This document shows positions 33,931 to 46,610 of a stretch of DNA of 64,000 nt, one piece after another. Source of the stretch: Phlebotomus papatasi. Its lineage: Eukaryota; Arthropoda; Insecta; Diptera; Psychodidae. The notes beneath the pieces are model-generated. The model saw only the letters and a list, made by a program, of their open reading frames with translations. It was not told the DNA's origin and made no database searches. The stretch covers positions 90,892,001 through 90,956,000 of the forward strand of contig NC_077222.1 of NCBI RefSeq assembly GCF_024763615.1, in the 5' to 3' direction. A program made the translations under genes and the position numbers. Position 1 is the stretch's first letter; each line of letters opens with the position of its first letter.

Positions 33931-35459
33931 CTCTGCCACCCCTTTTCTGTAAATATTTTCAAAATAGTGTTAACGGTTGGTATGTTAATGTGCTTCCACC
34001 TTAATCGTCTTCGTTGGGAATGCATCACAAAACGGTTAGATTTGCAAAACATTTATCTCAAGTGCTTATCAGAAAATCTCTGGATTAAGATTTTTGCTGG
34101 AGGTGTCAGAGAATAAGAAAGAGATATTTGTATAGAGAGAAGATTGTGTGTGTCGAGGACAAGTCCAAAAAATCCGTCTCATCATCAATTTTCCACCTAC
34201 ACAGATCTTAAGCTCAAAAGACAACATTTCTAGGCACAAGACACCATTCTTTAGTTCTCATAAATAACTCCATGGAGTTAGACGTAGATTTCCCGCGCAT
34301 TTACCAATCCTGTAAGAAAACTATCAAAGTGCCCGTTAAAGTTTAAATAATATTCATGAGACTTATTCTCCAGTAGGTTTGCCAAGCAAATCCACTAATT
34401 GATGTGCCTCAGTGATTTTCCAATCGAGGGCTGAAGTGATAAGGCCTTTGGAACAGAATGGTATTTAATTAGCTATATAGAAGGTTTTCCGCGTATTCTT
34501 CCCACCCACACATCTCCAGTTGAATTCTTTTTTATTATTCACTCCAACATTAAATTTAGCTCTTTCAACCCAAGTTCAAAAGTATTTATGTTGTGTTTTT
34601 TTTTAACAATAAAACACATATTATTTGAGCCACTCAATTTGCAAATGCAGAGAATAGGCCCAAGAACATACAGCAATTGTTAGGTGGAATTGTGGGATGT
34701 GAAGAATGGCACAAAAATGTGCGAAATTTACCACACAGAATAATACTAAAACACATTCATTCTTCTTCCACGCATTTAAACACAGGCATCCAGAACTGGC
34801 TCCTTCCTCTCAAAACTCCGACGCGATAAGAATGCACAACAGGTAAAAATAAATTGCTGCTTAAACATACTTTTTTTCACTGATAACAACCACACACAAT
34901 TACCAGACTGATAACAATGACGGTGGGAATGGAAATTTGAACTAAAATGTGCTAATACGTTATTTAGAAAGGTGGCAATGAGGTCACAAATTCACTTGAC
35001 CACCGATTGTATCTCTTACGAGGGATTTTCTCTGCCTCACGTGCTTAACTCTGCACCAAAGTTCAGTCAAGGGGCCAAGAACTTTATTTGTTTGCATTGC
35101 AAAATATTTCAAATGCTCCAGTAGCTTTACCACACTCGATTTTAATCTAAAATTATTGAAGTTTCCCTGCAATAAAATCTTGAAAATGGGTAATAATGAT
35201 GATCGTAAAAATATTGAAATGAAAGCAATTTCACTTTTACACTTTTCCTCAGACAACATTACAAAACGAATAATAAAATTAGGTAGAAGAAAATTGGTGA
35301 ATTTAAAAGAAATTAGAAATTACAATAATTTAGAGCAAAAATCATTTTACAAGCTAAAAGTTATTAAAAAAAACTCTCAATTCGATTTTATATGGGTACA
35401 ACTCTAACTGCAAGTGCACTTTTGGTGGAATGGCTTTAAAATTGCTTGGACTTACTGTG
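33931..35459 (+). other. nost intron, no feature recognised
   Basis: AT-rich, with no domain or TIR seen. The overlapping ORFs at 34984-35407 are opposite-strand shadows without a motif. Confidence 0.45.
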
Positions 35460-35853
35460 TTATCACACTTGCACATTAAAATTTTAATATGAATCACATT
35501 AATTGTCGCTGGTGAGAGTCCAAATGTGTAATTTGTGTGTTTGAATCATTTTATATTCAAAATTTGATCTATTTGTTGATAAAAAGGTAGACCTGGCCCG
35601 CAAAATTTGATATAAATTGATTTATAGCATTAATGCGAAAAATTAATGCGATTTTCTCTTTAATTTTTTAATGTGAAAAATATTTATGCTTTGGGTAAAT
35701 TTAAACTTATTTTTGCAGGCCAAGTCTACTTCTTTATCAATAAATAGAAAAACCCCAAATATTAAGTGGCTCAAAGACACAAATAACATATTTGGACTCT
35801 CACAAGCGACAATTAATGTGAATCACATTAAAATTTTAATTGCAAGTGTGATA
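35460..35853. mobile_element. foldback/MITE with long arms (TATCACACTTGCA)
   Basis: TATCACACTTGCACATTAAA at the left pairs with TTTAATTGCAAGTGTGATA at the right. The pairing goes on through ATTAATTGTCGCT, GAGAGTCCAAAT and 'GTAGACCTGGCC/GGCCAAGTCTAC' to about 130 bases per arm. There is no intact ORF. Confidence 0.75.
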
Positions 35854-36269
35854 ACGCCGTTAGGAGAAACTGCCCATGCCTTACACGGTACCAAGCTTCA
35901 TAATGACTAAATTTTTCCTATGTTTTTCAATAAATGTGACTCATCGATCCCATATTTTAAAAACTAGTGGAAAGTATCCTGTTTAAAAAATATATTGCGG
36001 AGTCAGATTTAACCAGAAACATAGGAAAACCAGAGATATTGCGTACTACAGACGGCCGGCCGGATCCGAAATTGCCGGCTTATGATTTTCAGCACTTTGA
36101 GAAAATCCAAGGATTACAGTAGGTGTGATTAGAAGGAATCACACCTAAAATTTAGTGATTATGAAGCTTGGGACAGTGTAAAACATGGACACTTTTCCCT
36201 ATAATTTTTTTAAAAATATTTGTACATAACTACCTGTGTGCACAGTTACTAGGGAGTCGCAATTTTCGC

Positions 36270-36455
36270 ATTTCTTTCTTTGTGCAAGGTGTCATTCTTT
36301 GGAATTCCCTTCCTAGGAAGCGAAAGAGGGGGCTTATCTTGAATCATGTGGCTTCCATTCATTCCTCAAGTCCAACATCACAATCATAATGTTTAGGGCT
36401 AACTTTTGTATAGAGGACATACTGTCCTATTTATTCTAAATAAATTGAAATTGAA
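36270..36455 (+). pseudogene. 3' end of a non-LTR retrotransposon
   Basis: The frame reads ...ISFFVQGVILWNSLPRKRK, like the FxxRGPxLWNxLP word near the C-terminus of many jockey/CR1-type ORF2 proteins. It ends with a stop and a tail AAATAAATTGAAATTGAAAA, as in those elements. It is 5'-truncated to about 190 bp. Confidence 0.6.
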
Positions 36456-36476
36456 AACTACCTAATAAAATACCTA

Positions 36477-36697
36477 TAGTGGAAAGCACGCTACCTTCGG
36501 ACGACTCAAGCTTCGAATAACTCAATCTTTCCTCTACGTTCCTAATGTATTTGACCCATGGCTCTTTTCAGGAAATTTAAAGCATCGAACTAGCTATTAA
36601 AATATAATATTATATTGGGTCAAATTCATTGAAAACATATTGAAAAGAATAAAATATTCGAAGCATGACTTTTCCGAAGGTAGGGTGCTTTCCTCTA
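36477..36697. mobile_element. MITE family A, copy 2
   Basis: TAGTGGAAAGCACGCTACCT at the left pairs with GGTAGGGTGCTTTCCTCTA at the right. It is in the opposite orientation to copy 1, judged by the TAGCTATTAAAATATAATAT stretch in the body. Confidence 0.8.
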
Positions 36698-37895
36698 TAT
36701 TAAGATAATTCATTAATTTGAAAAAATGGATTTCGTTGGAATTTCAGAAAATTCTTACGTGGTCAATATTACTAAACAATTTCTTTTTAAAAGAGATTTT
36801 ATCGTAGTTTTGCATTTCGTATTTCAGTAAAATAATTTTTAATTTTTTTAAAGCAGCTGATTATTTTTTATTTACCTACTAAAGATACTTAAAAATGTAA
36901 TAAAAATTTGTAATTATTTCGGGAAAAGATCTCAATTCTGGATAAAAATTACACAATCATATTTATTTAGGTTACTTATCATATTGAAATCTAATTACTA
37001 CCACCTTGCGCTAATATAATATTTGGAAAATAAACTATTTAAGACAATTGTAAAAAGAAAATAACTTATTAAAAAATAGCTAGGTATTTATCAATTTTGA
37101 TAAGTTTTAAAGCAAATCAAAGCTTGATTAAATTAATTTCTAAAAATAAAGGAATGTGAATCTGGCTTTTGTCTAGAAGCGAAAATGGGCCTGCCTTTGA
37201 ATGTACTAGTCTTTGAACATTTCAATTTTTCTATTTTTCTTAAGCAAAAATTCTACCTTTTTATCAAAGTTTATAGAAAATAGTTAATAGTATTAATTAG
37301 TATAGAATTTCGCTTTAGGAAGTAAAATGACAAAAATTAAATATTCAAAGGCTTGTTGTTTTTAAATGCAGGTTACTTTCCCCTAATTCTACTTTAATTT
37401 AGTAATTTTAAATTCTTCAAGCATAAAATAAAATGAAAACCAAAAGTCTATAAAAGAGACAACCTTAATAAGTAAAGGGATGTGGAGCACCTTTGAAAGT
37501 GAGGCACCTTTGAAATTGATCCAGGCGGAGTTACTAATTGGCCGACTATGTAATAGAAGGTCGATCGACAGGCCTTTCAAGGAGTTTACAGACTAGAGCC
37601 TTTGCTCAGTTCCCATATTAAAAATTTAAAATAGAAACTAATCGTATTGGTTTTTAAGAAACTCTAAATAAAACATTTGCCCTTTAAAATCCAATGACGC
37701 AAATCGCATATCCTTTGTACATAGCATAGGTCGTTCCCATAAGTTGTCCGTAATATCCGAGACTCCTTGCGAATTTTCGTTACAATCTTTCTTGTACTGG
37801 GAGGGGTTGTTAACTCCTTGCCCAACCCTTTCTAGAAAGACCAGATCCCTTGTTCGTTAGCCTAAGGTTAGTAACTTCCCACTGGGGGTTGGTTA

Positions 37896-38553
37896 GATTA
37901 GATTAGATTAGATTACAGTGGGGGCGGTTCCTCGCGGAACCGCTGCACCCAGGCCTCCTTTTGGACCCATTATGCATCCCCGGTTAAATTAATCCCTGTT
38001 AAGGGCAAGATGGTTCAAGTCAGCCCGTTTTTCGGATAAACTCCATTAAATAGGGCCGCTTCAATCTTGATAGGTCTTCATCAGTCAGTACCGCTTTACC
38101 TAGCAGCACTCGTCTGATGCTGCATAAGCTGGGGCAATCACACACATAGTGAGTGACCATCTCCTCAGTTTTATTGCATACTCTGCACATTATGTTACAT
38201 TGGACACCCATCCTATTCAGATGTTTATTTAGACAGTGACCAATTAGAACATTAGCAATCTGCCGGGCTTTCCAGCGACTGCCTCCCACCAGGTACGCTG
38301 TCCTTTTCTTATGCAAGTTGATCATGAACAGTTTGGACGCGCGACAATCTTTAGTCGTGGCCCGTTCCGTTTGATGAAGTTTTAATAAATCCTCCTGTAT
38401 ATTAGATTTCCTCATTTGCAAGGAAATCCCTACAGCAGGTTCGGGACCAATGAAGGCCGTCCTTGCTACCGCGAGGCGGTCCGCTTCTTCACTTCCCGCT
38501 ATGCCCCTGTACCCAGGTACCCAATGTAGACCAACATCACATTTCTGTGAGGC
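37896..38553 (-). mobile_element. 5'-truncated non-LTR retrotransposon with 12-bp target duplication
   Basis: GGGGGTTGGTTA occurs at 37884-37895 and 38554-38565 and frames the element. Read on the minus strand it begins inside an RNase H domain (CDVGLHWVPGYRGIAGSEEA, then DRLAVARTAFIG) and continues as a 133-residue ORF (38421 to 38020). That ORF has a zinc-knuckle-like end, CRVCNKTEEMVTHYVCDCPS, and stops. A short 3' UTR ends in TAATCTAATCTAATCTAA. The RNase H plus CCHC end suits I/jockey/Loa-type elements. The frame is open throughout what is left, so insertion looks fairly recent. Confidence 0.9.
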
Positions 38554-38708
38554 GGGGGTTGGTTACCTAATCTTCTATATCTCACCTGAGTGTTCCGGGA
38601 CCTATACCGGTATCGCTTTAAACCCCGTCCTTAATTAATCGAATTGTCGAAATTTTCCAAGAAATCTTGACTGGTAAGAAATTAAAGAAGTTAAGCCACA
38701 TGGCTAAG

Positions 38709-40120
38709 GCCGGCTTCAGACTACAGGTTTAGCCTAGTTCCCGAATGTCTCAAATTCCTAAATTGTGAGCAATTTCATTGCTTTTTGAGAGCCCAATAGG
38801 TCATTTGTCCTTAATAATCCAATTCTAAGTTAAATTTTTTTTCAAAAAATTGTAATTGATAAAAAACTAGAGTACACAGTAAAAAATCGTGTAAAAAAAA
38901 TAACATGTAATTTCCAAATTACCACTAAAAAAATTGTAAATTTTGATTTTTACCACTATTAAAATGGTAAACTTTATGTAAAAAATAATTTGTGTAAAAA
39001 TTTTCAGCGTGTAATTCAAACATGTAATTTTTACCACTATTCAAGTGGAACAGTGTCACTTAAAAAGTGGTAAATATTCAACAACGTGTAAAATTTGGTG
39101 CATGTACTCAAAAACGTGTAAAATCGCCATTACAGTTTGACAGCTGCTGGAAGCATCCACCTCGGTGAGTATTTTCTTTAGTTTTTTCAGTGTTATAGCC
39201 TCTAATTTTGTGAAAAAGACCAAATCCCTCAAGAAAAAAGTGGAATACTACTGATAGTGTGCATTTTTTAATATTTTATATGAGTGATTGTGAAAAAATC
39301 CAGTGTTGTGATTTACGTGGTGTCACTTTGAGTTGTATTCTATCTGCGCAAATTTTGTTTCGGAATCTTGTCCAAAGGGCAGTTTTCTGCCAGTGGTGGC
39401 CCCCACAATAACCACCCCTTGTGATCATCAGTCCTTCAGTCCAATCTTTAAGAACAACAGTGTGAAAATCTCCATATATTTCAACGGGTATTGAACATGT
39501 TACAACTTGTCATAATTCCACGTTCAATTCCCGGAATAGACGATTTCCTCCAGTGTTTCTACCCCGTGGGGCCCTTTTGTGCTCTTAGTGAATCTCAAAT
39601 CCATAAGAGATTTTATTATTATCATTTTAATCTTTTCACAATAGCGTCTATGTCGCTCCTGGAACTACAAATCATAAATTTCTATTTTCCGTATTTGAAA
39701 ACTGATTGTTTTTTTCTAATTTACAGATCATCATAATCTCATCCTGAATAGAGAAATCATGCCAAATAACCGAGGAAATTTGATGCTGGAACCTAAAAAA
39801 CGACGAAGGAGAAATTATGAAAAGAAATTTTCAAGAAAAATAAAATTACACGCTAGAAATTACAGGTTGTTTTAATTTTACACGCTCCTTTTTACACATT
39901 TTTAAAATTACATTCTGCAAATTACACGCTAAAAACATTACACCCTGGAAATTACACGCAAAAAAAATATTACACGCTGAAGATTACACGTTTTAAAAAT
40001 TACACTTTTCCCAAAATTACCACTATAATAGAGATGTCAAAAATTACCTACTATTATAGTGGTACTTATTTTTTACTGTGTAGTTAAGCCTTATAGCTAA
40101 ACCTTAAATCTGAAGCCCGT
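38709..40120. mobile_element. MITE family H, copy 1, split by a 1.2-kb element
   Basis: CGGCTTCAGACTACAGGTTT at the left, ACCTTAAATCTGAAGCCCG at the right. Uninterrupted copies at 49569-49780 and 57901-58098 are about 200 bp. Here a TIR element at 38873-40082 splits it just before GTTAAGCC. Confidence 0.8.
38873..40082. mobile_element. 1.2-kb TIR element (TACACAGTAAAAAAT) nested in family H
   Basis: TACACAGTAAAAAAT pairs exactly with ATTTTTTACTGTGTA at the other end. Both subterminal zones are full of TGTAATTTTTACCAC and TTACACGCT words in inverted arrangement. The middle (39140-39770) is unlike the ends. It carries a splice-donor-like GGTGAGTATTTTC at 39161, an acceptor TTTACAG at 39726 and a 38-codon basic frame from ATG 39760 (MPNNRGNLMLEPKKRRRRN). 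That middle could be a captured gene piece. The TIR matches the smaller element at 52571-53051. Confidence 0.7.
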
Positions 40121-40130
40121 GTAAGCCTCA

Positions 40131-40342
40131 AGGCCCAAATAGACTCAGGCTGATCCTCCGAGAATATTTAGCATATAAAATTTGGCAGAAAAGTTTTATC
40201 CGAAACTGTTATACACTCAGGGCTTAGGATAACCGATTAAAGGTCCTTTGCACAAATTTCCTTTACCTAATTCTTTACTGCTAAATTTTACATGCTAAAT
40301 GTTCTCGAGGATTAGCCTGAGCATATTTGGGCTCTTAGGTCT
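40131..40342. mobile_element. MITE with ~60-bp TIRs (GGCCCAAATAGACTCAGGCT)
   Basis: GGCCCAAATAGACTCAGGCT at the left pairs with AGCCTGAGCATATTTGGGCT at the right. The arms also pair through TCTCGAGGAT and TTTAGCAT. A family H end (AGGTCTGAAGCCCG) follows directly. Confidence 0.7.
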
Positions 40343-42677
40343 GAAGCCCGTATTAAAGGGGCGAAATTCACTAATGGAAGCGGCGAAATATTGCCTAGTA
40401 GACTGCCAGTTTAAAATACATTTTTCCGATTGGTTGAAACATTTTTTAGCACTGCATTATGTTTTTACTGCATGTAAATGAAGCTTAACTTATCTGCATC
40501 ATTAAAGTCAATAAAAAACAAAGAGTTTCAATATTATTGAAACAGCTATTGGTATTTTATTATTTGCTCAACTAACAGCAAATTGTCGTACGATTATAAT
40601 AAGAAAGGAAAGTTTAGATTAAGATTATATTTATAAAATTCTTTCCAAAAGAAAAGTTTATTATTCTTATTCAAATTCGTAAACATTCCCTTATCTTTTA
40701 TTCAAAAAAGTAGATTCATTAGCATATTTTTGGAGTTTGAAATATCGTTTGACGACAAATTTTAATTTATTTGAAATATATTTCTTGTATTTTTGTGGCA
40801 CGAGACACATCTTTTAGCTGATGCAGTCGCCCTCGATGACAAATTTATTCAGTTTTAAATATTCAGTTGAAAAATTAATAGTGTGTCTTCACCAGAGATC
40901 AAACGTCTGTTGGTTGCAGCTAAAGCAAATATACCAGTTGGGAAGAGATATTGACCCCCCGATTGAAACCAAATGTTCTCCAGTTTCTCCGGGAGGCTTT
41001 TCATACATAATAATTTTCCCTGTTGGCAAAAGAGGCTGGAAAGTGGGAGAAATGATTGGATCTTCCGACATATGGTTCTGGGAGAGAAATGAGAGTTTGT
41101 TGACCCTCCTCCGGTCACAAGATTGAAGTCAATTGAACGTCCAAATAACAGAAAACTGTTCATTACATGAATTAAGTACACGGTGTACTGTATCGATCAT
41201 TGCATAACGAATTGCCCGAGTGTTTTGAAACACAAGACCCACACGAAAAAAAGAGCCAGAAAAAGAAATGGTTGTACACTTAAAGAAAACCTCCTTGGAA
41301 TTATTTTTTTATGCGCAACTCTTCATGCTTTATTTGTCGCTGGATTTGAGCTTCTGGGAGATCATTCTTGCAAAAATCATTTGACTCTTTTTTTCTGTCT
41401 TATTGGCTTTGCCGATTAAATTGCAAAATACTGGATTTTATAAAGCAAAAAAAAAGAAGAGAAAAATTTAAAAGAGCAATAATATGAAGTGAGAAAAAAA
41501 CATGACACAATTTTCCCAACGATTTTTCTCCCTCTTTGTGTATACTTTTTTTCCCCATTCAATCTCAGAGAAAGTTTTTTTTTCTTCACTCTGTATCATT
41601 TTATTTCCTATTCCAATAAAACTCTATCTGTGGTGGCTCTCTTGGGCAATTTACGATAGGAAATTGACACCAAAAGTACCGACTTTATCAAGCGTTTTCA
41701 TTTTACAAAAGTAGACCTAATAATTTGCTTTTGATTTCAGAAAAACCAGTCACAACTGAAAAACATTCAAAAAAAAAACAAGAAACCTCTTTTATCATTT
41801 ACCAGAGTACCTAACAATTGATTTCAATCAAGTAAAAAACATTGTAAAACATGAAGAACCACTCTTAGTGCTTTTTCTCTCACAACAAAAGTATGTTACA
41901 CGATTCGCTAATTGTTTGCATAAGAATCTCACAGTATCGTTAATGTTTGAACAGAAGAAATTGCTATTTGCCGAAGAATAAGAGCACGATTGGTAAATTC
42001 ACAATATGTTCTATATTGGGCAACCTTTTTTTTCTTCAACAAATTTCCATTCAGCTTTCGCACAATTTTTGCCTCAAAAAACACGCAAAAAAAGTGGCAT
42101 TAATTAGCTCATTCAGCAATTTTGCCGCAAGATCCGCCGGAAAATTCCCCTTCCCAAATGGCATGGAAAGAACTTCGTGAACTGACGGAATTTTATTGAT
42201 AATCCCATTTGGCTTATCCCCGCTCTGGGAGAGTGCCAAAGGGTTAAGGAGGCAAAAAGAAGTGGAATGTTGAACTATAGTAAATCCTCTTGATGCACTT
42301 TTTTTTCTAAACATAAATTTTAAAGCAAAGGGGATAGTCATGTGGGAAAAATTAACATCCAAATAAAAACTTAGAATGATCTATGAAAATCTCTTAATAT
42401 CCAGCAATTCCGACATGCTAAATTATTTGGGTAATAAATAGTGGCGAAGCAAATAAAATTCTGATTAGTGATATTTAAGGTTTGAATTTTTCAATGTTGT
42501 TTGAAATTTTGAAATATTACCATTTGTCTACGCTTGATTTTTACTATAGTAAAATAATTGAGCAGTATTAAAAATATGAGTAAATAGATAAATTTAACAT
42601 TGCACCAAAAAAAATATTTCGTATAATTGTTCGTAAATGGTTGTGAATTCCCACTAGGGACTTACAAAATGCTCGTA
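40343..42677 (+). other. nost intron, no feature recognised
   Basis: AT-rich with isolated ORFs on both strands at 40821-41181 and 41947-42362 that show no motif. The overlap of both strands suggests chance. Confidence 0.45.
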
Positions 42678-42835
42678 CACTGAGAGAAATGCGAAAAAGT
42701 TAAAATAACATTCCGGAAATGTTTATTTTACCCTGCAGTATTGATTCGAAATCGGTGTAAATATTATGGTTTTTAAGCGTATTAGGGGTGAAAGTTACCC
42801 TTTTTCATGTTAATTTTACCCTTTATTACCCTTTT
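42678..42835. mobile_element. MITE family B, copy 3, truncated
   Basis: It starts CACTGAGAGAAATGCGAAAA and follows copy 2 to TTTACCCTTTATTACCC. The right TIR is missing. Confidence 0.7.
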
Positions 42836-43634
42836 TACCAAGCACCTCCGAGAAGTGCTTGGAATTATTTCAAGAAAACAAGAAATTTGACGTCTTGAAC
42901 TTCTAAAAAATTGGCTCTAGAATTGCTAATCATGATATCTATACGATTTGTGACTTGGATTTCAAGATTCTAAAACATTTGACAGATTTCACATATTGAT
43001 CTTGATCTTGGTCTCAGAATTGAGGCCACTAATTGTATTTTTCTGAGATTTTGTATTCGTTAAAAGTGTTATATAAGTATTTGGTCAGTCATAGTTCAGT
43101 TATTTTACTATTTGTTGGAAATTATAAAGCTTTTTAGGAATAATTTGAAAACCATTAGAAAAATTCAAATTCAAAACTCCTTGAAATTAAATCTTTTTTA
43201 TTGCTTCTGTGAGATTGTTAAGAATCTCACCTAATTAAAATTCATTACAACTTAATAGTTTTGTCTTTGTATTATTTCCTGAAATTTATAATATTTTTTA
43301 GATCTAGATTAAGTAAGTGTTTGTGCGTCTCGTATGAATTACGTTTACTTGGTAAACATACTGAAAATGTTTGGTTTATAAAGTATTTCTTAAAGAAATG
43401 TGATCATTATTTAAAATGAATAATTAATAATTTTCTTATAAAAGCACACCAATTTTTAAAAATTAACCTAAATCCACAAAAGCTTGTCTAACGTGATGTT
43501 TTCAATCATTTCATCTGCGTAATTATTTTGCAATTTATTAACGTTAAGTTTGTTATTAGGGTATTGTTAACCTTGAAACATTTTTAATCATCCTAATTTT
43601 ATTTCTAATATTTAGTTAGAAAATTGAATTCTAA

Positions 43635-43887
43635 TGGCTTCGTCACACTTTTAGATCAGGAAAATTTCGTGAAGTCGAAATTCGAATCCCGTTTGTACAT
43701 GTCCGTCCCATTCTTTCGCACTCCAAATTCGATTGAGTAAAATTGAATTTGTTGTGACGTTTAAAAGAAAAAATAGAGTACGAAAGAATGAGATAGACAT
43801 ATGTATAAAAAGCGTGTGAGAAAGACAGGGATTCGAATTTCGATTTCATGAAATTTTCCTGATCTAAAAAGGTGCGCCGGAGCCATA
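43635..43887. mobile_element. MITE family F, copy 2
   Basis: TGGCTTCGTCACACTTTTAG at the left pairs with CTAAAAAGGTGCGCCGGAGCC at the right; the arms continue through GATCAGGAAAATTTCGTGAA and its inverse. Confidence 0.8.
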
Positions 43888-44095
43888 AATAACAAAAAAT
43901 ACACTCTCTGTTCTAAAAAAAAAATCGTACGCGTATTTTTTGTCATTGCGAAAAGAGTTGTTTTTTTCGGTTAAAATGAGAATAAGGATTCTGTTAAGGT
44001 AAATGTTTATTGGTTTATCTGCATCTGCATATGCCTTATGCATGAGCATATTTTAGATTTTTAGTAATAACAAAAGAATTTCCATAAATCATTTT

Positions 44096-44315
44096 TAGGG
44101 GAATGTTGGCATGGTTCCCATAGAGTGAACCTTCAAACAACGCAACTTTTCTCTTCGTTTGCAAAGAGCTAGTTCGTCATTTCTTAGTCATAAGTTACAT
44201 CATTATTGAGCTCAGGAAACGAGATTAGAACTGCTAGGTAAGCTCTTTGGAAACAAAGAGAAAATCCGCATCGTTTGAAGGTTCACTCTGAGCGAACCAT
44301 GCCTACATTCCCCTA
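44096..44315. mobile_element. MITE family E, intact copy
   Basis: TAGGGGAATGTTGGCATGGT pairs with ACCATGCCTACATTCCCCTA. The body has TTTGCAAAGAGCTAG. It is the uninterrupted partner of 29427-29855. Confidence 0.85.
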
Positions 44316-44484
44316 ATCCCTTAATTTCTTTAAATACGTTTTTTTCGGTAAGAGTAATTATTAACGAAAATGTCGTAGAATTTGTTACAAAAAAACTTAA
44401 GCTTTTGTTTTTAATTTAATTCAGGATTACAGTAGGGGGATTGAGGCTTCGCTCACGGTTTGGCTTCGAACATTTTATATTAAT

Positions 44485-44694
44485 TAGAGGAAAGCGCGCT
44501 ATTTTCGAACGACTCGAGCTTCGAACCATTCCTTTTTTTTGAATGTGTTTTAAATGAATTTGGCTTATTTTAATATTTTATTTTTTAATAGCTAGTCCAA
44601 TGCCTCAAACTCCCAGAAAAGAGATATGGGTAAAATTCATTAGGAACATATAAAAAAATTGTTTTGTCCGAAGCTTGAGGGCGCTTTACCCTAG
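44485..44694. mobile_element. MITE family A, copy 3
   Basis: TAGAGGAAAGCGCGCTATTT at the left, GAGGGCGCTTTACCCTA at the right. The right end has lost part of the TIR compared with copies 1 and 2. Confidence 0.75.
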
Positions 44695-45899
44695 TAACAC
44701 GAATATTAAGTATTTGAAGGCAGTGTGTACGAATAAGCTTTCCCATTCCCCTATTTAAATTTTTCTAGTATTGATTACTAGACCAAAATTTCCAATATTT
44801 CATTGAAAGTTTCAGACCTCAAAATTTCACACTACTTTTAAACATAATATGCTGTAAGTTAATCCATAACCCATTGGTGCCTAATTAGCAAAACGGCAAT
44901 TTGTCATCGTATTAGTCTTTAACTGTCGTCTTGCCTTCTAATGACCCTCTGCCCTGGAAGATATTTTAATTTAAGAGAATACCGAAGAAACCAATTTATG
45001 CAACAGATCTCCAGACCCTTAAAAACAGTGATTTATGTATTTTCAGTTTTGCGACTTGCAGTGTTTTTCACCCCTTGATTTTAATTACATTCTTGCAGAA
45101 AACTCAAACGATATAATTGATTTAATAACTCTCTATATGGAGTTCTCTTCCAAGTTACTCTAACGAAGAATGCTAATTTTCCCCCTCAACATGCTAATCA
45201 GTTATGTTAGTAAATTATGCGATTAATTGTTACCTTTTAAATTGTGCACTTGATGGATTTGATTTCTCTGTTCGAGAAACCTTACATGTTTTGTGGTATT
45301 TTCTTGACGAAATAGCAAAAGTGAAGAGAAAAAAAGCTTCACTTGTTTGGGGCCAAATCAGAGTCACTTTCAATAATAAATTAATTATAAATATTTCAAC
45401 TCGGGGCCAGTTGATTGAAAGTGAGACTTTGTTGAATTTCTTGGGTAAACATTTGGGGGATTTATTGATGTGTTTTTGGTGTCTTGTAAAAATAGTTGAA
45501 ATGTGGTGTATTTTTTTTGTGGAGATTTTGCAGAGATTGTTCAACTTTCTTGTGGGGGGATGTACCTAGAATTTTGGGATGATGTGCCTTTTTTTGTGAA
45601 ATCCCCCACGAATTGGCACATTGCACCACTTTGTGCTTATGCAGTGTCTGTTAGTTTAAAGACAACACATTCCCAATGCTGACTTCGTAAAAAGACGTTC
45701 ATAGGGAAGTGGCCAGATAGAGACTTTATGCGACCAGACTCTGTGGGAAAGTGATGAGAGATTGAAGAGAGGAAAAATTGTGAAAAAAGTGTATAATTTA
45801 GTGGCGATAAGGACTATAAGTTGAGAAGCCAGAAAAAAATAGAAAAAAACATTAAGTTGCATTTATAGAGTTCCCATTTCAAAATAATCATTCACTCAA
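44695..45899 (+). other. nost intron, no feature recognised
   Basis: Overlapping opposite-strand ORFs near 45204-45569 have no motif. Nothing else was identified. Confidence 0.45.
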
Positions 45900-46610
45900 C
45901 ACATTTTCACCACCAACACATTTCCACCAAGTATTCTCACGATGCTTTTTTCAGCTTTTTGTTGGTGCAAAAGGAATAACACACATATTTTATTAATAGA
46001 TCCCCATAGAGTTGAGTTTTAAAATTGGAAATTTTTGGTATTCGAACGGGACACTGAGGCTCAGTTGTGTGCTGAACTCGAGGCCGATTGGATGGCCAGA
46101 GAAATCCGTCCACCACAAATTAACTAAAAAATATTCAAATTAAAAACATAAAATAAAAGTTCTACCTTAATTGGTGCTCAGATCGTGCATAGAGTGATCA
46201 AGACAACAAAAAAGTTACTTAAGACAGAGTCCCGCCAAAAAAAAGTGCTCTAATCTCAATGTTCTGTGATCTTTCTGTGCGTTATTTTGTGCCTCAATTG
46301 CTGAGATTAAATTTGTAGTCAATTAATCAAATTGTAAATCCACTTGTTCTACAGCACGAGAGGTCAATTTTCGCCTCATTTGCTTTGATTTTTTACAAAG
46401 AAGCCTGTGTGCCATGATTTCAGAAGTGCCAGAGAATATTCTATAATTAATCTTACGAAAAACCAATTCAGAGAATATTCTTGTGTTTTCCCACAAAAGT
46501 GAAATGTTGTGAATAGTGCGAAAGAAGCCCAATCTCTCAAAGAAGTCCGTTAAGAATCAACGGAAGTTTCACATCCAGAATCCACAGAAGAATTCTTCCA
46601 AAGTCCAGTC
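45900..46610 (+). promoter_or_regulatory. candidate promoter and 5' UTR of the long nost isoform
   Basis: The stretch before the ATG at 46611 is richer in GC (CTCGAGGCCGATTGGATGGC, AGTCCCGCCAAAAAAA) and leads into the long exon without an intervening stop-free frame. It suits a separate start for the long isoform, although an upstream UTR exon could also splice here. Confidence 0.45.

Larger units (their letters stand above)
26127..46610 (+). other. first large nost intron (short-isoform path)
   Basis: The long intron is packed with the repeats listed separately. Apart from the transposon remains no protein-like frame was recognised. A GC-richer patch at 30640-30880 (CTCGCGCGCGCTC) might be regulatory. 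Confidence 0.55.

Noticed and set aside
40821..41181. ORFs of 101 and 108 codons on opposite strands
   Set aside because: No family motif and mutual overlap; probably chance.
45204..45569. 121-codon + ORF and 104-codon - ORF
   Set aside because: Overlap each other, T-rich composition, no motif and no splice signals tied to nost.
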